From the NCBI GenBank assembly GCA_021737185.1, contig JAIPEL010000009.1, positions 1 to 64,000 on the forward strand: a stretch of DNA of 64,000 nt, written 5' to 3'. Position 1 is the stretch's first letter. Each line of letters starts with the position of its first letter. The position numbers and the translations under genes were made by a program. Under the pieces are notes generated by a model. It did no database searches. It was not told the DNA's origin and saw nothing but the letters and a program-made list of their open reading frames with translations. This document shows, one piece after another, positions 27,564-37,995 of the stretch. Source of the DNA: Desulfobacterales bacterium (GTDB lineage: Bacteria > Desulfobacterota > Desulfobacteria > Desulfobacterales > CAFBRK01).

Positions 27564-28793
27564 TCAGAGCAGCCGGCTTAAAATCGCATACAGCACCATG
27601 CTGGTGCAGGCCGCCGCCGGCACCGTGAGAATCCAATATAAAACGATCCGCAGGATGATCCGGAAATTGACCGCCTCGATTCCCCGGGCGATTCCGACGC
27701 CCATGACGCCGCCAACGGCGGCATGGGTAGTCGACACCGGCAGGCCCAGCTTCGATGCCACCAGCACCGTGGTTGCGGCGGCAAAATCGACCGAAAAGCC
27801 GCGGGTATTGCTCAGGGTCGTGATCTTGTGGCCGAGGGTGTCCATGACCCGGTAGCCGGCCATGGAGATGCCGCAGGCGATGCCGACTCCGCCGAAAAGA
27901 AGAAGAAAAATGGGGACCGGCACGGTTGCTCCTACAGCCCCGGTTTTCACGATGAAATAGATGACCGCCAGCGGCCCGATGGCGTTGGCCACATCGTTGG
28001 CCCCCTGGGCAAGGGCCACGTAGCAGGACGTGCCGATCTGAATCCGCCGGAAGATCTCTTCGGCGCCTTTTGCGCCTTTTTCCCGGCCGACGACGGCGGC
28101 GACGATTTTTTTGGCTATCCAGCTGAAAACGATGGATAGCCCGAGAGCGAGCGCCACGGCCGCCGGCGCGCCCACGTCGAAAGATTTCCCAAGGGGTGTT
28201 TTAAACAAAAACGAAAGAAAAACGATGAAAATCGTCAGACCGATAAAACCGGGGGAGAATTTCATCGCGGACTCAAAAGGCGTCTCGCCGGACAAGATCA
28301 GCTTCACGATAATTTTAAAGAGGACAAAGGCGATGATCATCGAAAAAAGCGGAGAAATCACCCAGCTCAACACCACCGCCCCCAGCTTTCCCCATTGGAT
28401 GACCGACCAGCCTCCGGCCATCACCCCGAAACCGATCATGGCGCCTACGATCGAGTGCGTCGTCGATACCGGAAGGGATTTCCACGTGGCGAACGACACC
28501 CATAAGGCTGCCGAAAGCAGCGCCGAAAGTGCTCCGATGAGCGCCAGCTCCGGATCGTTCAATACGCCCGTGGAGACGATTCCCTTGCGTATGGTGTCGG
28601 TGACGTGGGAACCGAGAAACACGGCCCCAACGACATTGAGAATGCCGGCGATGAACACGGCCTGCCGGACCGTGATCGCCTTTGCGCCGACGGCGGAGGC
28701 CATGGAGTTGGCCACATCGTTGGCGCCGATGTTCCAGGCCATATAAAAGCCGAAGATGTAGCCGACGATGAGGACGATGGATTCTGGTGACAT
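27564..28793 (-). CDS. PiT family inorganic phosphate transporter
   Basis: GANDVANSMASAVGAKA and ALAQGANDVANAIGPLA duplicated signatures. Confidence 0.93.
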   Translation of the reverse strand: MSPESIVLIVGYIFGFYMAWNIGANDVANSMASAVGAKAITVRQAVFIAGILNVVGAVFLGSHVTDTIRKGIVSTGVLNDPELALIGALSALLSAALWVSFATWKSLPVSTTHSIVGAMIGFGVMAGGWSVIQWGKLGAVVLSWVISPLFSMIIAFVLFKIIVKLILSGETPFESAMKFSPGFIGLTIFIVFLSFLFKTPLGKSFDVGAPAAVALALGLSIVFSWIAKKIVAAVVGREKGAKGAEEIFRRIQIGTSCYVALAQGANDVANAIGPLAVIYFIVKTGAVGATVPVPIFLLLFGGVGIACGISMAGYRVMDTLGHKITTLSNTRGFSVDFAAATTVLVASKLGLPVSTTHAAVGGVMGVGIARGIEAVNFRIILRIVLYWILTVPAAACTSMVLYAILSRLL

Positions 28794-28970
28794 TCAGGCC
28801 GTGGAAATCTTTTGGAATGTGGTCGCCGAGCAAAGAGGCGGCCCATGGATTTTTGTGTTGATCCGTTTCGTCTTTCGGCTGCATCCTGATGCTAAAAGCA
28901 GCCGGAAAGGACCAACGCCAAATATTTTTGCCGGCGACGCTAACACAATCCAAACATTTTGCCAATGGTC

Positions 28971-30932
28971 CTAATAGAGGTCCGCCTGCCAGCGGGCCAG
29001 GAGGGATTCAGGAATTTCATCGATAAACCGGGAAGGGCGGGTCAGCAGCATCCCGCTGCCGCGATCGTAGCTTTGCATGGGGCAGGTGAAATAGAGGTGT
29101 TTTTTTGCCCGGGTGGCGGCGACGTACATGAGCCTGAGTTCTTCTTCGAGCTGATCCTCGTCCTGCATGGAATGGACGGACGGAAACCGGCCGTCCAGGG
29201 CCCAGATGACAAAGACGGTGTCCCATTCCAGCCCCTTGGCCGAATGAACCGTGGAAAGCACCAGGCGGTCCTCTACGTCGGCGGAGGTGGACAGGGTGTC
29301 ATCGGCGCTGGTGTTGGGAGGCTCCAGCGCCATGTCGGAAAGAAAGCTCTCCAGGTCTGTGTAGCGTTCCATGATCGACAGAAGCTGCTGAAGGTCCCGC
29401 AGCCGCCGGGGATGGTCGTCGTAGGCGCGCTGGAGAATCGGTGCATAGTAATTCAGTACGGCTTCTCCGATCTGGGCTACGCCCATCGGTGTTGCATCCA
29501 GAACGGAGAACAGGTTCTTGAGCCTTTCGATTCCGCTGTTGACGGGCCCTTTCAACGCTGCGGTGAGAAGCCCGGTATAGCCTGCGTTTTCTGCGTAAAC
29601 CGCTGAATAGACGGCCTGGGCGGTCTTTGGCCCCACCTTGTCCACCAGCAGCAGGAGCCGATACCAGCTGATCCGGTCCAGCGGATTGACGATGACGCGC
29701 ATGTGGGCGAGCAGATCCTTGATGTGGGCCGATTCCATGAATTTAAATCCGCCGACCTTGACAAAGGGGATCGACTCCCGGCTCAACTCGATTTCAAGAT
29801 CGAAGGAGTGAAACCCGGCGCGAAAAAGGACGGCCATGTCCCGCAGACAAACTCCCTGGCGCTGTCGTTCGAGCAAGGTCTCCACCACGAAGCGGGATTG
29901 GGCGTTTTCGCCGGCGGTGGTGACCAGAACCGGCAGGCGGTTTCCGGGGTTCCGGGTAAACAAGGTCTTGGTGAACTTCCGGTCGGCTTCGTCCAGAATC
30001 CGATTGGTCAGGTCCAGGATCGGTTGAATACTGCGGTAGTTTTCTTCCAACCGCACGATTTTCGTCTCCGGAAAGGATTCTGCGAAATCGAAGATGTTCT
30101 GGAAGTTGGCTCCACGGAAGGAGTAAATGCTCTGTGAATCGTCGCCCACCACGGTGACGTTTCGATGGCCTGATCCCAGCAGGTAAACGATTTCCGCTTG
30201 GATCCGATTGGTGTCCTGGTATTCGTCGACAAGGATAATCCGATACGCCGCGGCAAGACGCTCACGGATATCGGGATGCTCCTTGAGCAGACGCTTCAGA
30301 TAGACGAGCAGATCGTCATAGTCCAACAGTCCGTCGTCTGTCTTGCGGCGGCGGTATTCCTCGTAGACGGCGAGAATATCTTCCAGCACGGGCAGCAAGT
30401 GGGGATGATCGTCGTAAATGACGTCTTCAACGCTGCGCTCCTTGTTGACGGAGCGGCTGAAGATTCCCATCAGTGTCTGCTTTCGTGGAAACGATCCGCT
30501 TTTCGGCGAAGGGCCGATTTCCTTTCGAATCATGGCCAGGAGATTTTCCGAATCGGGGCGGTCGAGGATCGAAAAGTTGGTTTCGAATCCGAATCGCGGG
30601 GCATGACGGCGCAGTACGCGATGAGCGAAGGAATGGAAGGTGCCCCCGGCGACTTGCCGGCACCGTCCGTCCAACAGTTCCGCCGCCCTGCGAAGCATTT
30701 CTTGGGCCGCCTTTCGAGTAAACGTCAGCAAAAGTAAGGCCTTGGGCGGCACGCCTCTTTCCACCTGCCGGGCGACGCGATAGGTGAGGGTTCGGGTCTT
30801 GCCGCTTCCGGCGCCGGCGATGATCAGCAAGGGACCTTCGCCGTATTCGACGGCCTCTAGCTGGGCTTCGTTCAGATCTCCAGTGTAGTCGATTCTGTCA
30901 GGCCGAATGGTTTCTTCCTTGGAAAGGGCCAT
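28971..30932 (-). CDS. UvrD/Rep-family ATP-dependent DNA helicase
   Basis: NEAQLEAV; AGAGSGKTRTLTYRVAR; LVDEYQDTN; VVGDDSQSIYSFRGA; STVHSAKGLEWDTVFV; VAATRAKKHLY. Confidence 0.93.
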   Translation of the reverse strand: MALSKEETIRPDRIDYTGDLNEAQLEAVEYGEGPLLIIAGAGSGKTRTLTYRVARQVERGVPPKALLLLTFTRKAAQEMLRRAAELLDGRCRQVAGGTFHSFAHRVLRRHAPRFGFETNFSILDRPDSENLLAMIRKEIGPSPKSGSFPRKQTLMGIFSRSVNKERSVEDVIYDDHPHLLPVLEDILAVYEEYRRRKTDDGLLDYDDLLVYLKRLLKEHPDIRERLAAAYRIILVDEYQDTNRIQAEIVYLLGSGHRNVTVVGDDSQSIYSFRGANFQNIFDFAESFPETKIVRLEENYRSIQPILDLTNRILDEADRKFTKTLFTRNPGNRLPVLVTTAGENAQSRFVVETLLERQRQGVCLRDMAVLFRAGFHSFDLEIELSRESIPFVKVGGFKFMESAHIKDLLAHMRVIVNPLDRISWYRLLLLVDKVGPKTAQAVYSAVYAENAGYTGLLTAALKGPVNSGIERLKNLFSVLDATPMGVAQIGEAVLNYYAPILQRAYDDHPRRLRDLQQLLSIMERYTDLESFLSDMALEPPNTSADDTLSTSADVEDRLVLSTVHSAKGLEWDTVFVIWALDGRFPSVHSMQDEDQLEEELRLMYVAATRAKKHLYFTCPMQSYDRGSGMLLTRPSRFIDEIPESLLARWQADLY

Positions 30933-31127
30933 GGCGGTAACGGTTTCCTCTTGTCTCGATTGTCCTAAAATTTTTCTGCAGGAGCCCATCTCTTTCACAG
31001 CCGGTATCGCTTGTCAACATCTGCCGTTTTCTCTTCACTGCGTCATAAATGGTTGACATTTCAGGAACAGCATATTATGTGCAACTTAAAATCGCAGTAT
31101 ATCCGTTTTATAAAAAGGAGGTAGACA

Positions 31128-31604
31128 ATGGTGAAGAGATTGCAGAATCAACTCAAAACGATCACCAAAAGTCTCGTCGATCTTTCCAAGAAAGTAGAGA
31201 AGCTGTCGGGCGATCTGGCAAAGCTGGAAGCCAAGAAAACCGCTCCTGCAAAAAAGACCCCAGCCAAAAAGAAAACCGCTTCTGCAAAAAAGACCCCAGC
31301 GAAAAAGAAAACCGCTCCGAAGAAAAAAGCCGCCGCGGAAAAGGCTCCGGCCAGGAAAACGACCAAAAAGGCTGCTAAGAAAGGCGCGGCAAAAAAACCG
31401 GCCAAAAAAGCGTCCCCATCTGGAAAGTCTACGGTTCTCGATTCGGTGCTGGACGTGGTCAAAAGAAGCCGAAAGGGGGTAGATATCGCCACCCTGAAGA
31501 AAAAGACCGGGCTTGAATCCCGGCAGCTCAGCAACGCCTTATACAAACTGAGCAAGCGCGGCATGATCGAGGCCCAATCCAGGGGCACCTATGTGAAAAA
31601 ATAA
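31128..31604 (+). CDS. Histone H1-like Lys/Ala/Pro-rich protein with C-terminal winged-helix-like domain
   Basis: N-terminal coiled segment; tandem KKTPAKKKTA repeats; C-terminal LDVVKRSRKGVDIATLKKKTGLESRQLSNALYKLSKRGMIEAQSRGTYVKK; aaaaggagg RBS. Confidence 0.82.
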   Translation: MVKRLQNQLKTITKSLVDLSKKVEKLSGDLAKLEAKKTAPAKKTPAKKKTASAKKTPAKKKTAPKKKAAAEKAPARKTTKKAAKKGAAKKPAKKASPSGKSTVLDSVLDVVKRSRKGVDIATLKKKTGLESRQLSNALYKLSKRGMIEAQSRGTYVKK

Positions 31605-31610
31605 GGATTC

Positions 31611-31640
31611 CCGGAGGTCTTTGCCTCCGGCGTTTTCTTT
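31611..31640 (+). terminator. Rho-independent terminator of the H1-like gene
   Basis: ccggagg-tctttg-cctccgg followed by cgttttcttt. Confidence 0.7.
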
Positions 31641-31913
31641 CAGCGCCGATGCCTCTTTAAAAGAGTCTTTCGCGCCGATTCTCTGCGGCCGAAAGACTCT
31701 TTGCTTTCCGGGGGGCTGCTGCATCGAACCTGGGGGCAGACGCTTCGGCGCTGCCGATTTTTCATTGTCATCTTTTCTCCCTGTCTTATATTTCCAGAAA
31801 ATCTGCCTGATGTCATCCATCATCGAAGGATATAGCGGCATCTCACGTTACCTTGAGACCGGATGGTACCGGCCGCCGTATCGTTGAGAATCGATCCGCA
31901 AGGAGGGTCTTCA

Positions 31914-34784
31914 ATGGTTCACGATGGGTTTGTGCGAAAAACCGCCGCCCGGCTCCTGCTGCTTCTGGCCCTTTTTTTGAGCGGGTGCGCCGGAGCTGCA
32001 GTCTCTCCTGGCCGTGCGCCGGAGGCCGGTGGGCCGCTCTGGCCCCATGAAAAAAGCGATCTTTCTCCCGATCCGGCGCTGGTGTTCGGGCGCCTCGACA
32101 GCGGTTTTCGATACGTTCTGATGGAAAACCGGGAGCCCAAAGACCGGGTCAGCATACAGCTCGACATTCAGGCGGGCTCCCTGAACGAAACCGAAGAACA
32201 GCAGGGGCTGGCGCATTTTTTGGAGCACATGCTGTTCAATGGAACGGACCACTTTCCGAGCGGAGAACTGGTGAAGTATTTTCAGCGGATCGGAATGCGG
32301 TTCGGCCCGGATGTCAACGCCCACACGGGCTTTGACGAAACGGTGTACCATGTGCTCCTTCCAAACGGGAAAACGGAAAGCATTGCCGAGGGCCTTTTGG
32401 TCATGCGGGACTATGCGGACGGAGCCTTGCTGTATGAAAAGGAAATCGAGCGGGAGCGGGGGGTGATCCTGGCGGAAAAGCAGGCTCGGGACTCGGCATC
32501 CTATCGGACGTTTGAGTCGACGTTTCGCTTCGAAATGGAGGGGACGCTGGCCGCGCGGCGGCTTCCCATCGGTACGGAAAAAACGATTCGAAGCGCCGAT
32601 CGATCCCGGCTAAAGGCATTCTACGACACCTGGTATCGACCCGAAAAGATGGTGCTGGTCATGGGGGGAGATTTCGATGCAAAGACTGCCGAGGCGCTCA
32701 TCCGGGACCGGTTTTCCAATTTTACGGCTCGTGCCCCGGCAACGCCGGAGCCGGATATAGGGACTTTGGACCACCATGGGGTAAAATCGTTTTACCATTA
32801 TGAACCAGAAGCGGGCGACGCCACCGTCAGCATCGAGGTGCTCTCTTCGGTTCCGTCCGAAAACGACTCCCGGTCGTTACAACAAAGAAAACAGGTTCAA
32901 GATGTCGCCCACCGGATCGTGCAAAACCGGCTGGATCGAATGCTGAGAGATCCCGATGCGCCGTTTACCTCTGCCTATGTGAGCGCCGGACGCTTTCTGA
33001 AGAAGATCGACTACGGAGAGATCAGTGCGCAAGGGCCTCCTGAAACCTGGCAGAGACGACTTGCTGCGCTTGAACAGACCCTGCGGCGGGCGCTGATTCA
33101 CGGATTCACCCCGTCCGAACTGGATCGGGTTCGAAAGGAGATGCTTGCAGAGCTGGAAGACGACGCTCGCAAAGCCCCGACACGAAACAGCCAGGACCTT
33201 TCCCGGCAGATTGTACGGCATCTCAACCGAAACCGGGTGTTTCAATCCCCGCTGCAGAAAAAAAAGATCCTGGCGCCGTTTCTTGCCGAGCTGACCGTCG
33301 AAGAGGTGAATCAGGCCTTTCAAGATACTTGGAAAACCTCCCATCGCCTCGTACTGGTGACTGGAAACGCCCAAGTCAAAAGCGCACTGGCCGGCCCCGA
33401 AGAGACGATTCTGGCCGCTTTTTTTGCCAGCCGACGCCGGGCCGTCGCTCCGCCGGAAGATGCCCATGCTGCGGCGTTTCCCTTTTTCGCCCCGCCGGCG
33501 GCCGGGGCCGAAACGCCGCAGATCACCTGGATCGATGACCTGGGCATACAGCAGGTCGATTTTGGCAACGGCGTCCGGCTCAACGTCAAGCAGACCGATT
33601 TTAAGGCCGGCGAGGTCAAAATCCATGCGGCCTTCGGATACGGAGACGCCGGGGAACCTGAGGCGCTTCCGGCCTTGGCCGAGGTCGCCCAGGGCGTCGT
33701 CACCGAAAGCGGTATGGGCCCCCTGACCCGTGATGCACTGAACCGGGCGCTGGCCGGAAAGAACACTTCTTTTGACTTCAAGGTCAAAGAGGATCTTTTC
33801 CTGTTTCAAGGGGATTCGGTGCCCGAAGAGCTGGAACTGGCCTTTCAGCTGCTTTACGGGTATATGACCGCGCCGGCCTACCGGCCGGAAGCATTGGCAT
33901 TGAGCGGACAGCGGTTGAAGCAGCGGTACGAAAAACTGTCTCGGTCCATTGACGGGCGGCTTCAAATCGAAGGAAAGCGATTCTTCGCCGGCGGAGATTC
34001 CCGGTTCGGTCTGCCGGACCCACAGGCCGTCGACCGGGTCACTCTCGAAGATATCCGCGGCTGGGTCGGCAGCGCGATCGACAACGCCGCCTTGGAGGTT
34101 TCGGTGGTGGGAGATATCGATCCCGAAGCGGTCGTGGCCCTCGCCGGCCGGTACCTGGGCGCGCTCGATCCTCGAGAAAAGCCGGACCGGCCGCTCACAG
34201 AAGGGGTGCGGTTTCCTGCCGGAGAATCCCAAACCGTTTCCGTGGACACCGGGATCGTAAAAAGCCTGGTCGTGGTCGCCTGGCCTACGGATGATTTCTG
34301 GGATATCCATCGAACGCGCAGGCTGTCGGTCCTGGGAAGCGTGTTTTCTGAAAAGCTTCGGGAAAGGATTCGGGAAAAGCTGGGAGTAGCGTACTCTCCC
34401 CATGCCTACAACGATCCGAGCCGCGCTTTTGAAGGCTACGGACTGCTGCAGGCGGTGGTCTCCACCGACCCGGAGGCAGTCAAGGCGGTGGTATCCGAGG
34501 TCCACAAGATCGCAGAAGACCTGGCCTCCGAACCGCTGCCCGAAGACGAGGTTAAGCGAGTCATGGAGCCGATCCTGACCAGCCTCAAAGACCTGAGGCG
34601 CACCAACGGCTATTGGATGGACAGCGTCCTTGTCGGGTCGCTGCGTCATCCCCGTCAGCTCGATTGGGCCCGAAGCATCGAAGAAGACTACCGCAGCATC
34701 GGTGCGGCCGATATTCAAAACATGGCTCGGACCTACCTGGACAGCGGAAAAGCGGCAAAGCTGGTCATCGTCCCAGCTGATTGA
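31914..34784 (+). CDS. M16 family (insulinase/pitrilysin-type) zinc protease, lipoprotein
   Basis: Lipobox LFLSGC; HFLEHMLFNG (HxxEH); duplicated M16 domains; aaggaggg RBS. Confidence 0.92.
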   Translation: MVHDGFVRKTAARLLLLLALFLSGCAGAAVSPGRAPEAGGPLWPHEKSDLSPDPALVFGRLDSGFRYVLMENREPKDRVSIQLDIQAGSLNETEEQQGLAHFLEHMLFNGTDHFPSGELVKYFQRIGMRFGPDVNAHTGFDETVYHVLLPNGKTESIAEGLLVMRDYADGALLYEKEIERERGVILAEKQARDSASYRTFESTFRFEMEGTLAARRLPIGTEKTIRSADRSRLKAFYDTWYRPEKMVLVMGGDFDAKTAEALIRDRFSNFTARAPATPEPDIGTLDHHGVKSFYHYEPEAGDATVSIEVLSSVPSENDSRSLQQRKQVQDVAHRIVQNRLDRMLRDPDAPFTSAYVSAGRFLKKIDYGEISAQGPPETWQRRLAALEQTLRRALIHGFTPSELDRVRKEMLAELEDDARKAPTRNSQDLSRQIVRHLNRNRVFQSPLQKKKILAPFLAELTVEEVNQAFQDTWKTSHRLVLVTGNAQVKSALAGPEETILAAFFASRRRAVAPPEDAHAAAFPFFAPPAAGAETPQITWIDDLGIQQVDFGNGVRLNVKQTDFKAGEVKIHAAFGYGDAGEPEALPALAEVAQGVVTESGMGPLTRDALNRALAGKNTSFDFKVKEDLFLFQGDSVPEELELAFQLLYGYMTAPAYRPEALALSGQRLKQRYEKLSRSIDGRLQIEGKRFFAGGDSRFGLPDPQAVDRVTLEDIRGWVGSAIDNAALEVSVVGDIDPEAVVALAGRYLGALDPREKPDRPLTEGVRFPAGESQTVSVDTGIVKSLVVVAWPTDDFWDIHRTRRLSVLGSVFSEKLRERIREKLGVAYSPHAYNDPSRAFEGYGLLQAVVSTDPEAVKAVVSEVHKIAEDLASEPLPEDEVKRVMEPILTSLKDLRRTNGYWMDSVLVGSLRHPRQLDWARSIEEDYRSIGAADIQNMARTYLDSGKAAKLVIVPAD

Positions 34785-34884
34785 ATCGCCGGGGCGATTT
34801 ACTGAGGAGTAACTTACACCCCCGACACGATCTGGCCTCCCCCTCTCCGGTGCTGATGCCTGCTGCGTAACGCACCCTACCGAA

Positions 34885-35991
34885 TCATGATTCGGAGGCC
34901 AAGTCGCCGTCTGGCGCCTTGACGAGCTGCTTGGGGTCGCGGATGAAATCCTCGTTTTTCCAGTTGGAAATGACATAGATCCACCCGCCCAATTCATTGT
35001 CCGCGGACTTGATCGCGCCTGTTTCTTCGGCCGTCTCCGGCGGCGCTGCCTTCGGGTCTCCGTTTTTGGCGGCCGATTTTTCCACCCGGGCGTACGTGTA
35101 GGTTTCATCCTGCCGGGAAAAGGCGGGGCCTAATTTGATTGCGTAGCGCCAGCCGTCTTCGGTGCGAAATTCGAACCGGTCGGCGTTTTCAAAGGAGATA
35201 TCCAGCCCCGGATTCTCCGCCGGCAGAACATCTTCGGTGCGAAGCGGCGAAAGGGCCTCCACCACCCGGTCGACTTTGCCCGTTTCCAGGGGGCCCCTTG
35301 GCTCGCCGGCGTTCAGGGTGAAGCCGGCATCTCCTTTCTGCCGTTCAAGCCGGTATACCGGGTCTGCCGTATTGCCGCGGTAAAGCGCCACGGAGCGAAT
35401 CGTGCCGACATCCAAGTCGACCACCTTGCGGTGAATCCATTCGGCCGGTTCCGTTTCCAGGAATTTAAGGCTCTGGTCCGCGAGAAACACCGTCTCCCGG
35501 CCGAAGTGCATCAGATACTGCCCGCCGTATCCAGTCTCGCTGCTCCGGGCGTTTCCGATGAGCAGGTCGGCCAGCGTCCGGTTTTCTCCGTCGAGGAGAG
35601 TCAAGCGGACCGCCACCGATTCCTCAGGAGCCGAGGCGTCGCCCGGCGGATGCAGCGCCAGTCGGCTGCGGATCTCGGGAGTTACAGAAAAACGCTTCCC
35701 GATTTTCATTTTCCGCAGCTTTTCCACCAGATCGGAGATCTTGGCAAAATCGGCCGGATATCCATTTTTCTGCGCGACGCCCCAGCCCCGCGGAGTTTTG
35801 CCCATCTCTACCGTCTCCCGACCGGAGGCGATTCGAATCCTATCGATCCGGTCGAAGGGCAGATCTGCCAGAACCGGCTGCCCCAAGGTGAGATCAAGGG
35901 TGTCTCTCTCTTCGGATCGGAGCGTAAAGAATGCCACGGCGCCGAGCAGCGCCACGCAAACAAGAAGAATCAGAAATGTTTTAGGCTTCAT
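34885..35991 (-). CDS. DUF4340 domain-containing protein
   Basis: N-terminal TM; DLTLGQPVLADLPFDRIDRIRIASGRETVEMGKTPRGW...; downstream of the GldG-like gene. Confidence 0.8.
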   Translation of the reverse strand: MKPKTFLILLVCVALLGAVAFFTLRSEERDTLDLTLGQPVLADLPFDRIDRIRIASGRETVEMGKTPRGWGVAQKNGYPADFAKISDLVEKLRKMKIGKRFSVTPEIRSRLALHPPGDASAPEESVAVRLTLLDGENRTLADLLIGNARSSETGYGGQYLMHFGRETVFLADQSLKFLETEPAEWIHRKVVDLDVGTIRSVALYRGNTADPVYRLERQKGDAGFTLNAGEPRGPLETGKVDRVVEALSPLRTEDVLPAENPGLDISFENADRFEFRTEDGWRYAIKLGPAFSRQDETYTYARVEKSAAKNGDPKAAPPETAEETGAIKSADNELGGWIYVISNWKNEDFIRDPKQLVKAPDGDLASES

Positions 35992-36058
35992 ATCGATCGG
36001 TCTCCCGGCATTATGGTGCACGTGCAGACGTAATTATGCCATCGGTCACTTACCACCT

Positions 36059-37951
36059 TTAGGGCTCCCGACTCCGGTTGCGGCGGTACAGGGCGTAAAG
36101 GCCGCCGGCGATGCACACCAACAGCGGAACCAGAAAGATGTTGATGAATTTGACCCGACTGCCCAACGCCTCGATGTCGGCGCGGAGATTGCGCCGCACC
36201 TCTTTGAGTTCTTCGGAGATCCGGCGCCGCTCCTCCTGGAACCGTTCGACCTCGGCCTGCTGCTCCGGGCTGAGAATCAGCTTCTGGGCGGCGTCTTTCT
36301 GCTTTTCCAGGGCGCTGAGCTTTGCGTTGAGCTCTTCGACCTTGCGCTCCAACTCCTGCTCCCGGTCCAGCCACTTTTCCTGGGCCTGGGCTTCCAGGGC
36401 GGCAACCCGGTCAAACGGCCTCTCATAGGTGCCCCGACTGCGAACCCGGATCAGGGCGTCGACGCCGGTGAGCAGTTCTCCGGAGTTAAGCAGAAAGTTG
36501 AGGTTGTCGTTGAAGATGCTGGCCATTTCGAAACCAAGAAAGTTCTGACGGCTCACGTAGTACCCGTCGTAGAGAAAATCGGCGTCGGCCAAAACGATCA
36601 CCGTGGAGGCCTCTTGGGTCTCGGTGCGGTGCACCGCTGCGGCGGCTTGCGGCTCATCGGATTTCTCCCCTTGGCCGGCGCCTTCGGTCTCAGGCGGCCC
36701 TTCGGCGAAGGCCGACGGGAAACGCCCATGCAGCTGGACTGCCATATCATAGCGTTTGTCTGCGGCGGAAAACTCCTTGCGGATGTCGGCCACCGAAAAC
36801 TGCGCCTTGAAGCTGTCGATCAACCCGGATTGGGGGCTTGAGCGAAGCAGTGTCTGGTAAGAAAGATCCAGGTCCCTTTCTTCGACGCGCTCGATGGCCC
36901 CGGCCACCGGCAGCAGCATGCTCTCCAGGCCGGCGGTGATCAGTGTTTCCTTGTCGAACGCTTCGGCCCGAAGGGAGAGCCAGAGCGGATTGTTTTCGAT
37001 CCGGTTGTCCTGCGCCCGAAGTCGGGTGGCATATGCCAGGTCGACGAGGGCTTTTGTCTTGTCCATGCGGATCCCCCAGGCGGAAAAGAGCTTGTCCAGG
37101 CTCGACCCCTTGCTGATCCCCTGGCTCATGTCCATTACCGCGTAAGGATCCACGAGGATCAGCAGGCTTCCGCCGCCGACCAGATACTGGTCCACTTCGT
37201 ACAGGAGTCCGTCGCTGAATCCGCGGGGATGGATGATCATGACCAGGTCCGCGTCGTCGGGAATCTCGGCGCCGGGCGCAGATGGGCTGACTTCTTCGAC
37301 CTCGTAGGTCTTTTTAAGCTCCTGGATAAAGAGCCAGGGCTCCGAACCGCCGGTGGGGTTGAAGCTCGTCCTGGCGCCGCCGAAAACCGGCAGACCGCTG
37401 ACCACTGCAATTTTCTGCTTTTTGGCTGACTGCACCATGGAGATGATGCGGGTCACGTCGTATTCGAGCTGCTTTTCCGCCGAAGGATCCAGCATCGGAA
37501 TGGCCCGCTCCTGGTCGGCCGATTCGGCGACCAGGCCCAGGTAGATGCGCTCACCGGAAGGCAGGTCGACGCCTTCCAGCCCGTATCTTCGGGCCCAGTC
37601 TTCTTCTTCGCTGTCGATGCGGGTGTCGATCACCTCCAGCTGCACCTTGCCGTCGCTGGCGTATTCATATTCGGACAGAAAGTCGACGAGCCGGTCGGTG
37701 TAGCTACGAATCGTGATGGGCACATTGACGTTGTCCCGGGTGACGAAGAGCCGAAGCGTCACGTCGTTTTCGATGTTCGACAGGATCTGCTCGGTTCCTT
37801 CGGAAAGCGAGTACAGCTTGTCTTCGGTCAGATCCCAGCGCAGATTGACCCGGGAAAAAATCAGATTGACCAGCACCAATACGGCCAGGATCAGAACCAA
37901 TCCGCTTGCCGAGAAGAGCGACTTGCCGATGCTGCTTTTGCCTGCTGCCAT
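36059..37951 (-). CDS. GldG-like ABC-type transport system protein
   Basis: N- and C-terminal TM; LSEGTEQILSNIENDVTLRLFVTRDN...; operon context. Confidence 0.83.
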   Translation of the reverse strand: MAAGKSSIGKSLFSASGLVLILAVLVLVNLIFSRVNLRWDLTEDKLYSLSEGTEQILSNIENDVTLRLFVTRDNVNVPITIRSYTDRLVDFLSEYEYASDGKVQLEVIDTRIDSEEEDWARRYGLEGVDLPSGERIYLGLVAESADQERAIPMLDPSAEKQLEYDVTRIISMVQSAKKQKIAVVSGLPVFGGARTSFNPTGGSEPWLFIQELKKTYEVEEVSPSAPGAEIPDDADLVMIIHPRGFSDGLLYEVDQYLVGGGSLLILVDPYAVMDMSQGISKGSSLDKLFSAWGIRMDKTKALVDLAYATRLRAQDNRIENNPLWLSLRAEAFDKETLITAGLESMLLPVAGAIERVEERDLDLSYQTLLRSSPQSGLIDSFKAQFSVADIRKEFSAADKRYDMAVQLHGRFPSAFAEGPPETEGAGQGEKSDEPQAAAAVHRTETQEASTVIVLADADFLYDGYYVSRQNFLGFEMASIFNDNLNFLLNSGELLTGVDALIRVRSRGTYERPFDRVAALEAQAQEKWLDREQELERKVEELNAKLSALEKQKDAAQKLILSPEQQAEVERFQEERRRISEELKEVRRNLRADIEALGSRVKFINIFLVPLLVCIAGGLYALYRRNRSREP

Positions 37952-37995
37952 AAAATTCCCCTCAGAAGAGATCCAGCGCGTTTGAACCCGTTGCG

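Noticed and set aside
32877-35108. 743-aa minus-strand ORF across the M16 protease
   Set aside because: Antisense to a clear M16 protease; composition is typical of frame-shadow translation.
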